DNA of 64,000 bases from positions 29,393,540 through 29,457,539 of the forward strand of contig NC_091134.1 of NCBI RefSeq assembly GCF_041381155.1, read 5' to 3'. The DNA comes from Argopecten irradians (lineage: Eukaryota; Mollusca; Bivalvia; Pectinida; Pectinidae). Below the pieces are notes generated by a model. That model did no database searches and was not told the DNA's origin. It saw only the letters and a list, made by a program, of their open reading frames with translations. The stretch's first letter is position 1. Every line of letters begins with the position of its first letter. The position numbers and the translations under genes are program-made. Of this stretch, positions 51,501 to 63,726 are shown in pieces.

Positions 51501-52493
51501 ATATATAACATTGCTGGGTTTGCTTTTACATGCCAGATGAGTGATACAGGCCCCTTGGACTCTTGGTTTTACTAAAAGTTGAATGTTTACAATAGAAAAC
51601 GTTATACAACAAGGATACTATATTATGATGGTGTTGATTGTGCTTTGAATCGAAATTAGCTTATTTGTATTGTCATTGTACCCACTGTAAAGTAAAACAA
51701 TAGCTTTGTAGTGTATATTCAATATATATTGTACTGGTGACCGTTATGGTAGATTTACAGGGAAGTAATTAAGCACTCTTCATTATATTGGAACAACTTT
51801 GATTCATTACAGAATACATTTTCAAATGTCGTAAAGCTAGCAAAGTTTTTAGAAGTGGATCACGATGAAAAGTTTCTACAATTAGTCACAGAAAATATTC
51901 GATTCGAAAAACTGAAGGAAAACCACATAATAACGGTCCCATCCAGTGAGAAATGGAAAGAATTCTCCGAAGACGGTCGATTACCAATCTACAGGAAAGG
52001 TAGGTCTTGTGTTGCTGGTATACAATCATCATTATATAGCTATAGCTCAAACTTCTATAAAAACCAACTTTAACTGACGAAAAAGTAGACTAGTTCGACG
52101 GTACACTTTAAGGAGATAAAACATTAAAACATTAAACAAAATTAGCGCTATCAAAACCGTTCTTTGATAAAAAAAGAAGAAAATCCACAAATATTCTACA
52201 ATACATTTTTGAAATCTGTCAAGAGTAGGTTTGAAACATATATGATATATTGTTGATAATTTATGTGTTTTGAAATTTGTAACATTTGCCAGATGAATAT
52301 AATTGGGGACTGCGTGCTACTCCTTGTCAGAAGAAAGCAAATATTGATTTTAAAACTTCTACTATTATTTCTTGCAGGCCAAATAGGAGAATGGAAGCAC
52401 ATGTTCACCGTCTCCCAGAATGAAATGTTTGATAAAGTATTTAAGGAGAAAGTAGCGGAACTTGGACTAAAAACTGAATGCTGTTTCGAATAA
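48423..52493 (+). CDS. Cytosolic sulfotransferase (SULT family), copy B, complete
   Basis: Exons 48423-48594, 49796-50110, 50219-50313, 51813-51999, 52378-52493: 885 nt, 294 residues, the same length and intron positions as SULT-A, with one codon gained in exon 2 and one lost in exon 3. Seen: YPKSGTHW PAPS loop, His in SHL, ITRNPKDIVVSLYHM, RKGQIGEW and KHMFTVSQNE (dimer motif). Role as for SULT-A; substrate unknown. ATG chosen because it aligns with SULT-A and lies 12 nt after a splice acceptor (acgcag). Intron 1 carries an array made from the exon 1 donor junction; intron 3 carries a Mutator-like MITE. AATAAA at 53,222 is a candidate polyadenylation signal. Confidence 0.93.
48567..49440. 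repeat. 45-bp array made of SULT-B exon 1 3' end plus donor, about 18 copies
   Basis: The unit is gtaactatttattatcatt plus tctagtgaatgtttatcct plus aaatctg. Its second part copies the last 26-28 nt of exon 1, which encode LVNVYPKSG, and its start is the donor. Copies at 49,010-49,350 are nearly perfect; those at 48,640-48,960 carry many indels. The unit is 15 codons long and stays open. Confidence 0.96.
49441..49795. other. SULT-B intron 1, unique part
   Basis: The last ~105 nt (49,691-49,795) are similar to the corresponding intron end of SULT-A (34,200-34,311), with a sharp loss of similarity further upstream. Confidence 0.6.
49796..50110 (+). CDS. SULT-B second coding exon (PAPS-binding core)
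   Basis: 315 nt after aattacag. The donor is best placed at CAGT|gtaagg, because only that keeps frame into FFTFGSW. About ten nucleotide differences to SULT-A occur in the first ~240 nt, all at third positions. Confidence 0.9.
50219..50313 (+). CDS. SULT-B third coding exon
   Basis: 95 nt between cttctcag and gtacgt. It encodes FTFGSWFSWTKDMEEWNSPN and CLTLCFEDFKK. Confidence 0.9.
50510..50834. mobile_element. MITE with ~95-bp terminal inverted repeats and 10-bp target duplication (Mutator-like)
   Basis: The left arm ('taattcccctccactacga' ...) and right arm ('...tcgtagtggaggggaatta') are inverted over about 95 bp. 'tttcaagtag' flanks both ends (50,500-50,509 and 50,835-50,844). Long TIRs with a 9-10 bp duplication are typical of Mutator-like elements. 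No coding capacity. Confidence 0.8.
50845..51812. repeat. SULT-B intron 3 remainder with interspersed repeat
   Basis: 51,020-51,570 starts 'agctcacctggcccgaaagg' and ends 'tgatacaggccccttggact', the same family as 47,071. No exon. Confidence 0.6.
51813..51999 (+). CDS. SULT-B fourth coding exon
   Basis: 187 nt between attacag and gtaggt. It encodes NTFSNVVKLAKFLEVDHDEK ... GRLPIYRK. Confidence 0.92.
52378..52493 (+). CDS. SULT-B terminal coding exon
   Basis: 116 nt after cttgcag. It encodes QIGEWKHMFTVSQNEMFDKV ... CCFE and TAA. Confidence 0.92.
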
Positions 52494-53943
52494 AATACGT
52501 TCAAATGTGTATTAGGAATACTGGCTCCGAGGAGTACTTTTTATATATAATTTCAATATTGAACGAAATATGTATACCATTAAACACTAGATCTAGATTA
52601 AGAGACATGGAATTTATCACCTTAGTTATAAAATCTACCAACTTTTACACTGACTGTCTGGTATTTTTTTTATATGAGTACCAGATCATAAGTGTATAAC
52701 CATCATTTGCTTATGTCATGGGGCGGTGTCCATCGTCTGTCTGGACGTCCGTCTGTCATACGCTAACATTTTGACTAAATCGCTATTAGTCATTCATTTG
52801 TAAATGGATTATAACCACATTGAGCCATGAACATCACTAGTATAAGGGGAAGAAAGTTTGTATAAATATTGGCTCTGAACCCACTTCAGCAGGATGGAGG
52901 TATGATAAGAGTAAACAGGGAGAACATAAATGATTATAAGCTTTAAAGATATAATCGCTTTTATTATAGAATTATCATTACATAAAGCTACAAATAAATG
53001 TCTGTGTATTGTTAACAACTTACAATATGATTGTTAATGTTTGGAATCTTAAATCATGCAATATCAATTAATGTGTAAATATTGCTCAAATGTGACATGG
53101 AAAATATTATGATTTATCATAATGTTTAACTAATATGATGTATTATTTGGTTTAGTTTTAAAATTTTTATATATGCATAATTTTTCTTTTCTTTTTTTTA
53201 TCATAATATCATTAGGTATTCAATAAAGATATCTTTCGGTGCACTAATTACACATGAATATGTATATCCATACTTTGGATTTTGTAACTACATCTATCAA
53301 ATTTATATTTTTTTCGTTAGATTAGTTGTGGTAAATAGAACAAATATAAACATACCGTAATACTATTTAGAATCATGTCACTTCAAATTCGGTTAACAAA
53401 TTAAAAATAAAAATGCAAATGTTGATTTGAAGAGTAAAATATGAATGATGATGATTTCTTTCTTCACCGGTTGCCATTTACCTTCATTATTTTGTTTGTG
53501 CTACCTGTATCTAAAGAGGTCAGATTGTCATTTTAATATCTTTTTGTCAATTAATTACTTTGAAATTAAAGTTGAAGTCATCAAGGATATGTTCATTTTG
53601 CTATAATGATAGGAAACGACTTTAAGTTGAAATAACTTGTGCCTGATTCTTTTGAGTTTATAACAAAACATGTTTAAAATACAATAATTTGTTTTATATT
53701 TACTTAATTGTGTTTCATGGTATTATATTTATATTTTGAGTGTTTCGTCACTACATCAATCAACAAACTGACGAAAACAAACATTTGCCTATGTAACTTT
53801 AAAAAATACATTAAATCCCTATTTCACACTGAACAGAATAAATTATATCAAAAGAACCGATTTTACATAACTACATGTATGCGAAAACAAGAAGAGATGT
53901 CACGCATAGACAAAAGTGAATTAGTGTAAAACCGTCCGGAATC
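52494..53943. other. SULT-B 3' UTR and intergenic
   Basis: AATAAA at 53,222-53,227. A repeat fragment at 52,706-52,950 ('cggtgtccatcgtctgtctg', 'aaatcgctattagtcatt') belongs to the 47,071 family. Otherwise AT-rich with nothing recognised. Confidence 0.5.
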
Positions 53944-55887
53944 ATTCACGTACCACGTGATACCCGATAACGTTTGTGCGGGACTATTGTTTCTATTGGT
54001 GATGGAATGACGTCAAAAGATAATATCCCGCGTTAACGTTATTTCAGTGGGAAGATCACAAATAGTTACGTTCCATCACCTCTGGAGATACCAATCTCTC
54101 CCAGGGTGCATTGTTGTCCCCACAATTTCAATTTGAATGTTAGTCCAACCATCCTACGCCAAATTAAGCCAAATCTCAAACAAATTGCAAAAGAAACTTT
54201 TTATTCATTATCATAATTAATAGTGCACAGTTGAACACACATACAAATTCGAAAACACATGGATATTGGGAAAGTCAAATTTAAAAGGTCAAAGGTCAAA
54301 CTAGTTATTTGTATCAGTAATGTATTACATACATTATAGCAATAAGTAATATCATGAAATAGATGTTATATGACCACCTCTACAGTTTGCCCGAATCGAT
54401 GAGGAAATAATTCTTTCAATATTTACAACTTTAAGAAAATATCAGGAAATTAAAACAATGTTTACACGATACCGAGAGTAAAATATGGGACGATTCGTCC
54501 CATTATTATGACATTATAGACAGCGCGTCGAAGATCAGAGTCCTGACTGAACAACACATAAATATATCTTCATGGAACACTCATGAAACACCTTTTAACC
54601 ATCTTAATATATTGCAATGATTACAAGTTCAAGAAAAATATCATATGGGCGGGATGACTGTTTCTTATTCCAAGTCATTGTCAGTAATTTGAAATTAAAA
54701 TAAAAGTAGTTGTGAGTATCATTACGTCTTATGATTGTTCATGTTAATGGATCATACTAAGCCTCATCTTCCATATGTCTGGATGAGTTGGAACAACTTT
54801 TCCCTTTACAATCCCTACAGACTATAGAACACTCTAGTCCGTGTTTCCTACAACTACAACGTCTTGAGTCACAATTCATTTTGCAATGGTAGCTGATGAC
54901 ATGAAGCAAGCATTCGGGAGCCGCGGGGTTATTTGTCTTTGTAGGTCATTGCCAGTTGACCAACCCCAATCACAAGGGTTCATATTGACATCATTTGCCC
55001 ATGATTGCACTTAAAGGTATGTTCTCATGCTATGGAAACTAGCGGCAGCTGAGGTAGGTGGTTTCGTATGAACTTGGACACAAGTTTTGTTCGTTTAAAC
55101 TTGGACACAAGTTTTTTCCGATATCTCATAAGGTCTAGACCTTCATGAAAAACTCAAAGCAGTGACTAATTGATCCAGATCGAATCACCTGTTCTTTTGT
55201 ACTTTGTGTAATTAAGACACGTGATTGTGATTTCAAGAATTCATCAATGGTTATCCTTTGGAGTGCTGCTGCTTTGCTAGTGCCATACATTATTATATCA
55301 CAGCCAATTAATGTGGGTATCACCGACAGAACCTCACAAAACATCGGATCCAAGAACAGTTTTGGTCTTCTGTAAATCCCATACTTTGATTTTCCCTCAG
55401 GAGATGCGATCTGATTTGAAGTACAAACGCAGAGATTTGGTCAAATCAATATGGAAGAGGAGTAATACCAGAAGATCGGTGTCTTCTCCCAGCCAGACAG
55501 TTGGTTTTGACAGTGCCGAAGATACAGCAGTTTGTACAATCAACACATCAGCGTCAGATGTTATCCTTTTAGTCGGAATTCCGTTTTCAGACATCTTTCT
55601 GCTCAAAAGATTGATGAAGCTATCTTTATTGGCATTATTGGCTAGAAACACCTCTTTCTTCGTTCTAAACGGAGTGATTTCTGTAAAGTTCACCTGAGTA
55701 CCAATGACTCCTCATGATCGTCTCAGATGAATTGCGTCTTTCGTATATTATCTGGACCTTTTGAATAACCGTCAAATACCACGGTGCAATCATCATGGGT
55801 ATGTGGGGACCGCAATGAACCCTGGGAGAGATTGTGGAGATACCAGTCCCGCATAAACGTTATCGGGTATCACGTGGTGCGTGAATT
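53944..55887. mobile_element. TIR element carrying a decayed 'DTDLLVLL / Cys-rich' gene
   Basis: 53,944-53,984 ('attcacgtaccacgtgatac'...) and 55,846-55,887 are inverted repeats of about 41 nt with few mismatches. A second inverted segment lies inside ('aatctctcccagggtgcatt' at about 54,092 and its inverse at about 55,813), with about 100 bp inserted on the left side. The same 'aatctctcccagagtgcatt' reappears at 56,618, suggesting another partial copy. No target duplication is clear and no transposase is recognised. Confidence 0.7.
54757..55800 (-). pseudogene. Decayed gene of an uncharacterised invertebrate family (PIN-like 'GEDTDLLVLL' domain plus Cys-rich tail)
   Basis: Read on the minus strand in pieces: CTVVFDGYSKGP (about 55,795), then TKKEVFLANNANKDSFINLL, SDADVLIVQTAV, WLGEDTDLLVLLL, then after a frame change SKYGIYRRPKLFLD and IGCDIIMYGTSKAAALQRI. 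Finally, near 54,760-54,920, APECLLHVISYHCKMNCDSR and CSCRKHGLECSIVCRDC, ending in TAG. I recall this order (VFDGY...GPxTK, DADVLIVQ, G[ED]DTDLLVLL, GCDTTS, terminal CxC-rich motif) from a large family of unnamed proteins in cnidarians and molluscs; a PIN/FEN-like nuclease fold is my inference from the Asp motifs. Internal stops and frameshifts show it is not functional here. Confidence 0.7.
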
Positions 55888-58800
55888 AGTCCCATTGTGT
55901 TTATATAAACTTGTTTTTTACGAATGATAATGGTCAAACCGTCCCCTTCTTTAGGAGTATTCTTCAATGTTATATTTTGGAACCATAATGGGTTTAAATA
56001 AGTTTATGATGATATGTACTCTAACTCATACACTGTGTTGTGATTATGTATATATAAGATAATATCAATACATGCATTTATACGATTTGTAGAAATCACA
56101 AGAGATAGATAGAAATTCATTATTTCCTCTTTACAATGATTCACACATTTTTCATGTCAAAAACTTTCAAACCTATCAAAATGGACAGTTTCTTCATCAT
56201 ATTATTTCGAAAAAATGCTAGAATGTTCATATGATTGACCATCTATCAATATTGACGTGTGGTCAACGGAACCATGTTCATGTCGCGATGAAAATGCTTG
56301 GGTCATCATGACGATTTTTTAATTCATTGCGCCCCTTGTATATATGACGTCACAGTGATTGTTTTTGAAACGGCGGACATCGTATGCAAATCGTGGCTAT
56401 TTACTTACAAGTAAATCTAGAGTATCCGCAAAAGAATCCATAACTGTTTGGTTTGATATTGAATGATCAAATTACATTATGTCAGAGCTGGCAGTCGTTT
56501 ACAGGAAAATGATACGAAAGGGAACTTACAATATATATTAAAGAGTTTAGTAAGCGTCTGAAATACATTTTTCAAGAAACATGAAATTTCCGTGGGCCGT
56601 TTACTGAGGTGAAATCAATCTCTCCCAGAGTGCATTGCGGTCTCCAATTTTTTTAAATTTAGACTGGATTGCCTGCCGTAGTTTTTCTTCTCTCCACTAG
56701 GCCTCGCTCCGAAAATACAACGACAGGTCAGAGCTATCGATCTTGGGAATTTGAATGGCTTATACTTATAACGTTCAGGGGATATTCCTTTTCAAAATGG
56801 CGTCTGGATATTATTAGCGAAAAAACCCAACATCTATTTTTGGAATTGCTGATCTCTAGTCTGCTATATAATGGTAAATTGTAAACAATATTAGTTATTT
56901 ATTGAAAGAAAAGAACTTTACATACCATTCGTTGTGTATTAGGTGTTGAAACGCGAAATTGTCTTTTGAAACAGACGCTCGGGGGTTTTCCGTTACACTC
57001 ATCATGACGTCAGCGTATAGTATGGAACTTCAGATTTCGTACGTGAGTAGATATCTAGTCGTTGATTTTAAATTGTAACGTTCTTAGACTATTTCAAATA
57101 GCTTTTCTATTCTGAATGCTTCCTAAACATATCGAAATTTCATTTCCACCACGTGGCCATTGTAAACAGAATGGAATCCTCGGTCTAAATGTACCCAGCG
57201 ATTTGTTTATTGAATTGACCAATCATAATCATTTTGGTCAGGATCTTGACCAAAATGGCGGCCACGCCCTCTAGGTAGGGGAAGATTCTATTAGTCCCAC
57301 TGTTTGTTAGTTGGGCTTGTTGTGTGGCATGGAGGTTAACGTTGGTGTACTACCAATGAAATGATAATCTATGTTAGAGTTATTTCCCTTCGAACGCTTC
57401 TTCTTGATCCGTATTTTGTTTTGGGTGTGTTCAGTTGTCACGATAGAGGTACATGTATCATAAAGAATTTTATCATAATAGTACTACATTCAGTAATTAT
57501 ATTTTGGTTTCTTTCCACGAACTTTTGTAACTTAACTATGTTTTGTGATATCATATAGCCGATTCTTTACACGGGTCAGAGTTTTCGCGCAAAAAAAGGC
57601 AAAAATTCCGCGATATGTCTTTCATGGTTTACATAATTAAAACATTTCTCGATATTTCATGAATCGAATTTTCGCTACCATAACATGTCTAGCGAAATCG
57701 CGGAAATATCATTAGCAAAAATGACCGGCTCTACGGTATGATACATTTTAAAGCTAATTACGTCTGTCATATTTCATCATTCTACGTATCTGACAAATGG
57801 TTTAACCAGTTAAATTGACAAACTGGTCCTATATACATGTATACTATATAACACTTACGAGTAAAACAAACTGGTCCTATATACTTACTATATAACACTT
57901 AAGAGTAAAACAAACTGGTCCTACTAACTACATGTATATAACACTTACCAGTCGGACAATGAATGAACTCATTATTTTACCTGTCCGAGTACTAACTAGT
58001 CATTATACAGTTATACATATCAGATGTCATCATTTGTACGAATCATGTTTTAATTCCATGTGTAACATTTTATAATTAGAGAGGATCTAGAGCTCGGTCC
58101 CTACGAACCGATTTGCTGACAATCTGGATATCATTTGCCACCCATAGAAAAGTGATTTAATAAATTAATATTTTTGGCAACAATTCAACAACATTGGATT
58201 TTATACCGTACAAGAAAAAATATTACAACAACAGGAAATGAAGAATCAAGACTTGACAGCGGACTGAAATGATAGAGCTGACCATACATGATTATATAAT
58301 ACATTAATAACATATAGCATGAGACCACAGTGACGAATTCACACATAAACAGCTGGAGGTGAGTGAGATACACATTGATACCACGGTAGCGGAGTTTATT
58401 ACACTTAGTCCATGTACATTGATCCTCCATAGACGTTACCATCATAACCAAAAAACCTTACTCTTATCATTTACAATTATACCTAGGCCTTAAAACGGAT
58501 TAATCATTTTAAATTGTGAGTTAAAAGGATGTATGTTAATTACCTTACATCAATGTCATGTACAAATCTAAATGTGTGTGTGTGGTGATTGTTGTACAGG
58601 TAAGTCGATTTTTCTCACTTTAGTCCGACATTTAACTATATTCTCGTGCATGGTTTAAATGTGATTTTACAAGATGAACATTAATACCCAAGACCCAGTT
58701 GGCAGTCTGAGAATAACATGAGAGGCATATATTAGTATGTAACACTGTACTGATTTTGTTTCAATTTGTAAAGTAGTTTTAGTGAAAAGAAAACCAACAA

Positions 58801-61800
58801 AACACTAACTCCAAAAACATGTAAGGGATACGATATCTAGATCAACTTTGTATTAATTCCTTTAGTACATAGTATATGTTCTGCATTATTTAATCTTTTG
58901 TATATTTAGTAAAATCAAATTTTGTTCAAACTATTAGAATAGCAAAATATTTTCTTGACAACCAAATGTTCTTATTGTATATCAACGGCAGTTGTCATGA
59001 AACCGAGATGACCTCAACCGTACTATAATCAACATGAACTTTATAGTATGTAAACTAGACTGTCCTCGGTACTCCGTGGGTTACTATGACTGTATACAGG
59101 TATACTCTAGGAGAAACTCCACATATATCACGAAGCGGTTGAGTATATTCGTTTCATGACCACTACAGAGAATTGACGAGATACATTGCCAACAAAATTA
59201 AATTGATCACAACAACAATGTCAGTAAAATAATCCCGCAAATGTTTTCTCGGGTATGTTCAAGATTTAAACTGATTGACCAGTTGACACAATTATATGCA
59301 GCTTGTTTTTACCAAGACGACCATGGTTAAGATTCCGACGTGACCAGGTGACCTGCAGGGCAATGTTTTTTTTTTTGCCCTGGTACTCAGGTCCTCCAAC
59401 GCTGTCATCTGAACAGTGTGATTAGTCTAAGTTGACTAAATAACATATGTAAACTACAGTACACCTCATATATATTAAAATAAAGAATATGGATATCATC
59501 CTGTTTATATCTTTGGGATATGGACGGTAGAAATTCAGAGAAAAACAAACCCCAACGAAATCAAAATAAGCATCAACATATATACAAGACATTTAAAATG
59601 TCCTTATCATGGTAATATAACGCTTGGTTAAATTCTTGGTTTCTATTTTGTTGGGTTAATATTTGTAATATGACGTATCCGTAAATCTTCATTTGTGTGT
59701 TGTTTTTTTTAATTTCTGGCGGGGGTATTAATTATAAACAATTTATTTTTACAATATTGCATTATTATGTTCTGATTTTCGACTCTTGTGTGGTCCCGTG
59801 TGGGTCGATAAATAACATATCGATGTTCCCATTGTTTACACCTGTGAACTCTATTACCAAAACGTTTAGTTGTTCGGGGTTGCCATCGTTTATCTGATAC
59901 TTAACGTCTACATCAGATGATAATTTCGACATTTGTTAAATAAATTCCATATCTAATTTTAACATGTTCAAGCTCTGACCAGCCATTATAGAGTTGTACA
60001 TATCAGATGTCATCCATTGTAACAATCCTGTACTTAATTCCATGTCTCTTATTTCTTAGTTTCGAGTGAGAGACACAGACGAGCATTTCGATGTTAGGTC
60101 TGTGGTTTTATTCAGATAACATATACAGCTGTCGACACGGAAAAGCCTAACTCGATACTTTAATTTTCAGTGTCGTCGATCAAAAGAAAGAAAAAAGGGG
60201 TAAAACACATAAAAAACCCACCTCAAAACAAAGCAATATTAAAAACCCCAAAACAGCATATCAAATGTTTTACTCTGCAATATCTATTTGATGTGAAGTG
60301 ACATCTTTGAGTATTTTATAATTTCTGGAATGATTTTTTTTTCAGTTTCATAATCTACTGGAGTGATATCTTAGTTGTAAAAACAGTGTACTTTAAAGTA
60401 TAAATCCAAAGCATTAAAGATTAATTTCGCTACTATAATTTTTCTACGTCTATTTATCGATGAAGCCAGTGTTTCTTTGTGTCCTGGGATACCGAAATAG
60501 CGTATCAATATTTAATGTATATGCCATTTACAGTGAAGAAAAAGTCGACACGAAAACCCTCGTCACTACGTAAAGGAATGAAGCATTGTAGGGCCGCCAG
60601 GTGAATCCCACCTTACCCTGGACAGGGAACACCTGGATTGTTAATACACCTGACTGCCTAATTACTAGGATACACTCGATGTTTAGCGTGTTAATCAAAC
60701 TATATGGGGATAACCAAGGCCTAACCAATGCAAGACAAAGACAAAAAATCGACCCGTTTACACATCCACTTGAGATAGGTATACTTATAATACACTGTAC
60801 ACACGCCGCTAGATAATGTTCATGGAAAGTGAGAGTGTTGTCAGACATTACCCGTGACGAGAGAGAGGCGAGGACACCACCGGCATTACGGCGACACATG
60901 TGTTTACATTTAGCATCAGCTGTATTGGTTAAAGTCATTCCCTTGTGGACTTTAACAATATAGCAGAGAGCGCGATCTGTTTGGAATGTATCGGTGACGT
61001 TGAATACGGCACGGTTTGGTTAGCATAGTCATAGTTCTGGTAATGAACAAGGATAGGAAATAGACCAACAGGCGACATCTCCGATAGGTGAAAGAGTGCA
61101 TCTCTGATAATATGGGTCAGGCTGGCATATGTAAAAGGGTTTTTACCACGCAAGCATCATTGTCAATCAGCTGTCTTCCTTAGCGGTGCGTGTCAGGTGA
61201 AATAAAGGATGCTTCTGCTTTGATGACAAGTTGAAAGGTACGGTATATCAGTACTTTCATTTATCGAATATCCTCATTTTCTATGTAATATTATATGAGC
61301 ATATTGCTGATCAGTTAGCACGAAGACGTTATTTCATTTCTCATGGTTTACCCAGATATACTGTATTATACTTTTTTCTTTCTTCAAACAACTTTTTCCG
61401 ATACTCAAAGATAATTGAGAAAAAACATCAGTAGTATCATTATTAAATATGAATGATTCAAGGTCTTTGATTGCGATAAGAGTTTTTGCTTGGCGATGTA
61501 GAGATGTTTTTAATGAACTTTATAGTATACACTCTCGTAAATGTTTATAAGGTAAATATAGTTTGTTGTTTCACCAGAACGACCTTATATGATCATCGCG
61601 ACGTTCAGTTGAAGGCACATGGTGTAAACTAAGTGCGTCATATTGAGTACAGAACTATTGTATATTATACTGCACGTTCAATTGGTACATAACGTCACAA
61701 AGATTATAATATTCTATTCATCTTCATGTTTAAGTTTGATTTATAATCAATACATTCATAGAATGTTTATTAATTAAACCAGCACCACTTACAAATAATG

Positions 61801-62186
61801 TGAATTTCAAACATAACTATAACTAACATACATATTTCTTTCTGATTTCTCTCTAGCATAATTGCAATTCTTTAAATTATGGTTTTATAGAAATGAGACT
61901 AACTTGAATAATTATGTATTCAATATACGTTGATTTTACCCTATCATTGAAATAATCAATCGAAACACTCTATCAAACTAACTTCATGAAATATGAACGA
62001 TATAAGATCGATGAAATAGTGATGATAGTGCTACTGAAAATAAGTTCTTGCCCAAGGATATAAAGCGATTGTATTGTATAAGGCAAGATGTTGAGACCGC
62101 AGAACCAAATGATTTCGCTATATACGATATATTAACGTTTGCCACTGTCCAGGTTAAATGGAGTTTTCAAGTCTGGTCACCTGTCA
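55888..62186. other. Mostly non-coding intergenic DNA
   Basis: 56,600-56,660 has a partial copy of the TIR-element end. 57,590-57,745 is the 'aattttcgctacc' element also seen at 30,640. 57,820-57,960 has three ~55-bp units ('aaactggtcctatata', 'tataacactta'). 59,370 has a T-run. A 136-codon minus-strand frame at 60,528-60,938 has no recognisable family motif and no clear splice context. I see no secure gene. Confidence 0.45.
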
Positions 62187-62215
62187 CTAATTTTGAATAA
62201 TGGCATCTCGCATAC
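62187..62215 (-). CDS. Possible short terminal exon of an unidentified minus-strand gene
   Basis: A strong acceptor (a long T-rich tract then cacag) is followed by 27 coding nt and TAG. Its phase (two bases entering) matches the donor at 63,628. Very short, so support is splice-site quality and phase only. Confidence 0.3.
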
Positions 62216-63628
62216 CTGTGAAAAAAAAGAAATTAAGATCTACTATCTTGCTAAACTTGTATGTGGGGGGTGCCGTCTTATGTTGAATTCCGCACGAAAA
62301 TAGACCAAAATATTCATGAAATTCCAATATTGATTACCTCCCCCCTGTCAGACACACACTTGACAGAATTTTAAAATTTCTTTATATATTTTACATCTAC
62401 ATGTATTGCCCAACCCACACATTAAACATTTGAAACTGATGCGCCCTGAATACCCAATCAGCAGGCTCCGAAACATTCACCTCTCTATGAAATCTTGTGC
62501 CCAAAAGGAGATTTCCAGGAGTGCCCAAAAGGGGATTTCCAGGAATCTATTTTTGGTTTGATTCTGCGGTCCCTATATGTTATGAAATGACTATATTGGT
62601 GCTAGACCGCTACAATTCGCCCAGAACACTAGTGTAGGCTTCACCGGTAGAATCGAAGGGGTCAGTTGTCCAAAAGGCAATCGACACGTGGCCTGCTTCT
62701 AACTAATCAGAGAGATATGTCTAAACAATAATGTAACAATGACTTTGCCATTCACATCTTATCAATGTCATTCTTATTGCTTATCTTGTCGTTCACATTG
62801 TATAAATGTCATTCATATAGGATTTTTCGTTTTGCTTACGGTATAATCAATCTCAAAAACTCAGCTTCCCGGCGTTATCTTTTTACATTGATTATACCAT
62901 AAGAATAATGATGGACGTAGATCACATTTATAGATCCTTAGAATAATAAAATATACATTATGAAGAACAATATTACAAAGTCAACGACGTGCTATCATAT
63001 GAGAAGATGAGAAAGATGCAGTATGAATGACGAATATACAATGCAGAAATGAAAGGTATACTATAAATAGCAAAGATACAATACGAACAAAAAGAAAAAA
63101 AAACTTGCAACATAAAAATGCAATATGAATCTAGAAAAAAAAGGAATAACAAATTATACAACACAACAAAATGAATTATAAAGCACAAAATACCAAACTA
63201 CTACTTATAGCTGAAATCAAAAGTATCTTTGCCCATACATTTGTACGGTTAAATAATGCCAACAATGTTGTGACTAGTAGTGTTAACAGCCTACAAATAT
63301 AAATCATTTAAAGATTAATATGGGCTGAATTATAATTAGATCATGTACCTTTACATATATAAAAGTTTTGTAAGGCCTTAATTCGCGTCAATTTAAAACC
63401 CCATATGATTAACATAAATTTGGTGTGATAACCAAGCATCATTATAAAGTAATACGAACATGTTTGATCGTGAAAATCTTTTGTAAAATATATTAACAAA
63501 ATATGAATGATATGCCTTAATAGATAGAAGGTATGGAGTTAACTGGTTAAAATCATAAATGTATATAATCAGTTAGTTGGAGCAAGTTGGTGTACAAAAA
63601 TTAAAGGAATGGAATACATGATTCTTAC
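62216..63628. other. AT-rich non-coding stretch
   Basis: Contains a short duplication at 62,508-62,545 ('ggagatttccagga' / 'ggggatttccagga') and inverted 'ggtataatcaatct' / 'ttgattatacca' at 62,840-62,900. No exon recognised; it would be an intron if the two flanking exon calls are right. Confidence 0.4.
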
Positions 63629-63726
63629 CTCCTGGCTTCTGGTGATACCACCCAATAAATCGCCAGTCTTCTATTGTTTTATAATAGGAACCTTCAATAT
63701 TAAAGTGAACAGTCGGGCAAGGGTGG
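63629..63726 (-). CDS. Possible penultimate exon of an unidentified minus-strand gene
   Basis: An open stretch encodes HPCPTVHFNIEGSYYKTI and EDWRFIGWYHQKPG and ends GGAG|gtaaga, a good donor. An acceptor-like ctttag lies at 63,727; the frame is open further upstream to a stop at 63,798, so the start is uncertain. No family recognised; the WYHQKPG string resembles Ig V wording, but spacing to the Cys does not fit. Confidence 0.3.

Noticed and set aside
60528-60938. 136-codon minus-strand frame
   Set aside because: No recognisable motif, composition like translated non-coding DNA, no supporting splice sites or neighbours.
63629-63726. Immunoglobulin V domain suggested by WYHQKPG
   Set aside because: The only upstream Cys is about 24 residues away and no J-like or second Cys region is present; the match is a short string only.
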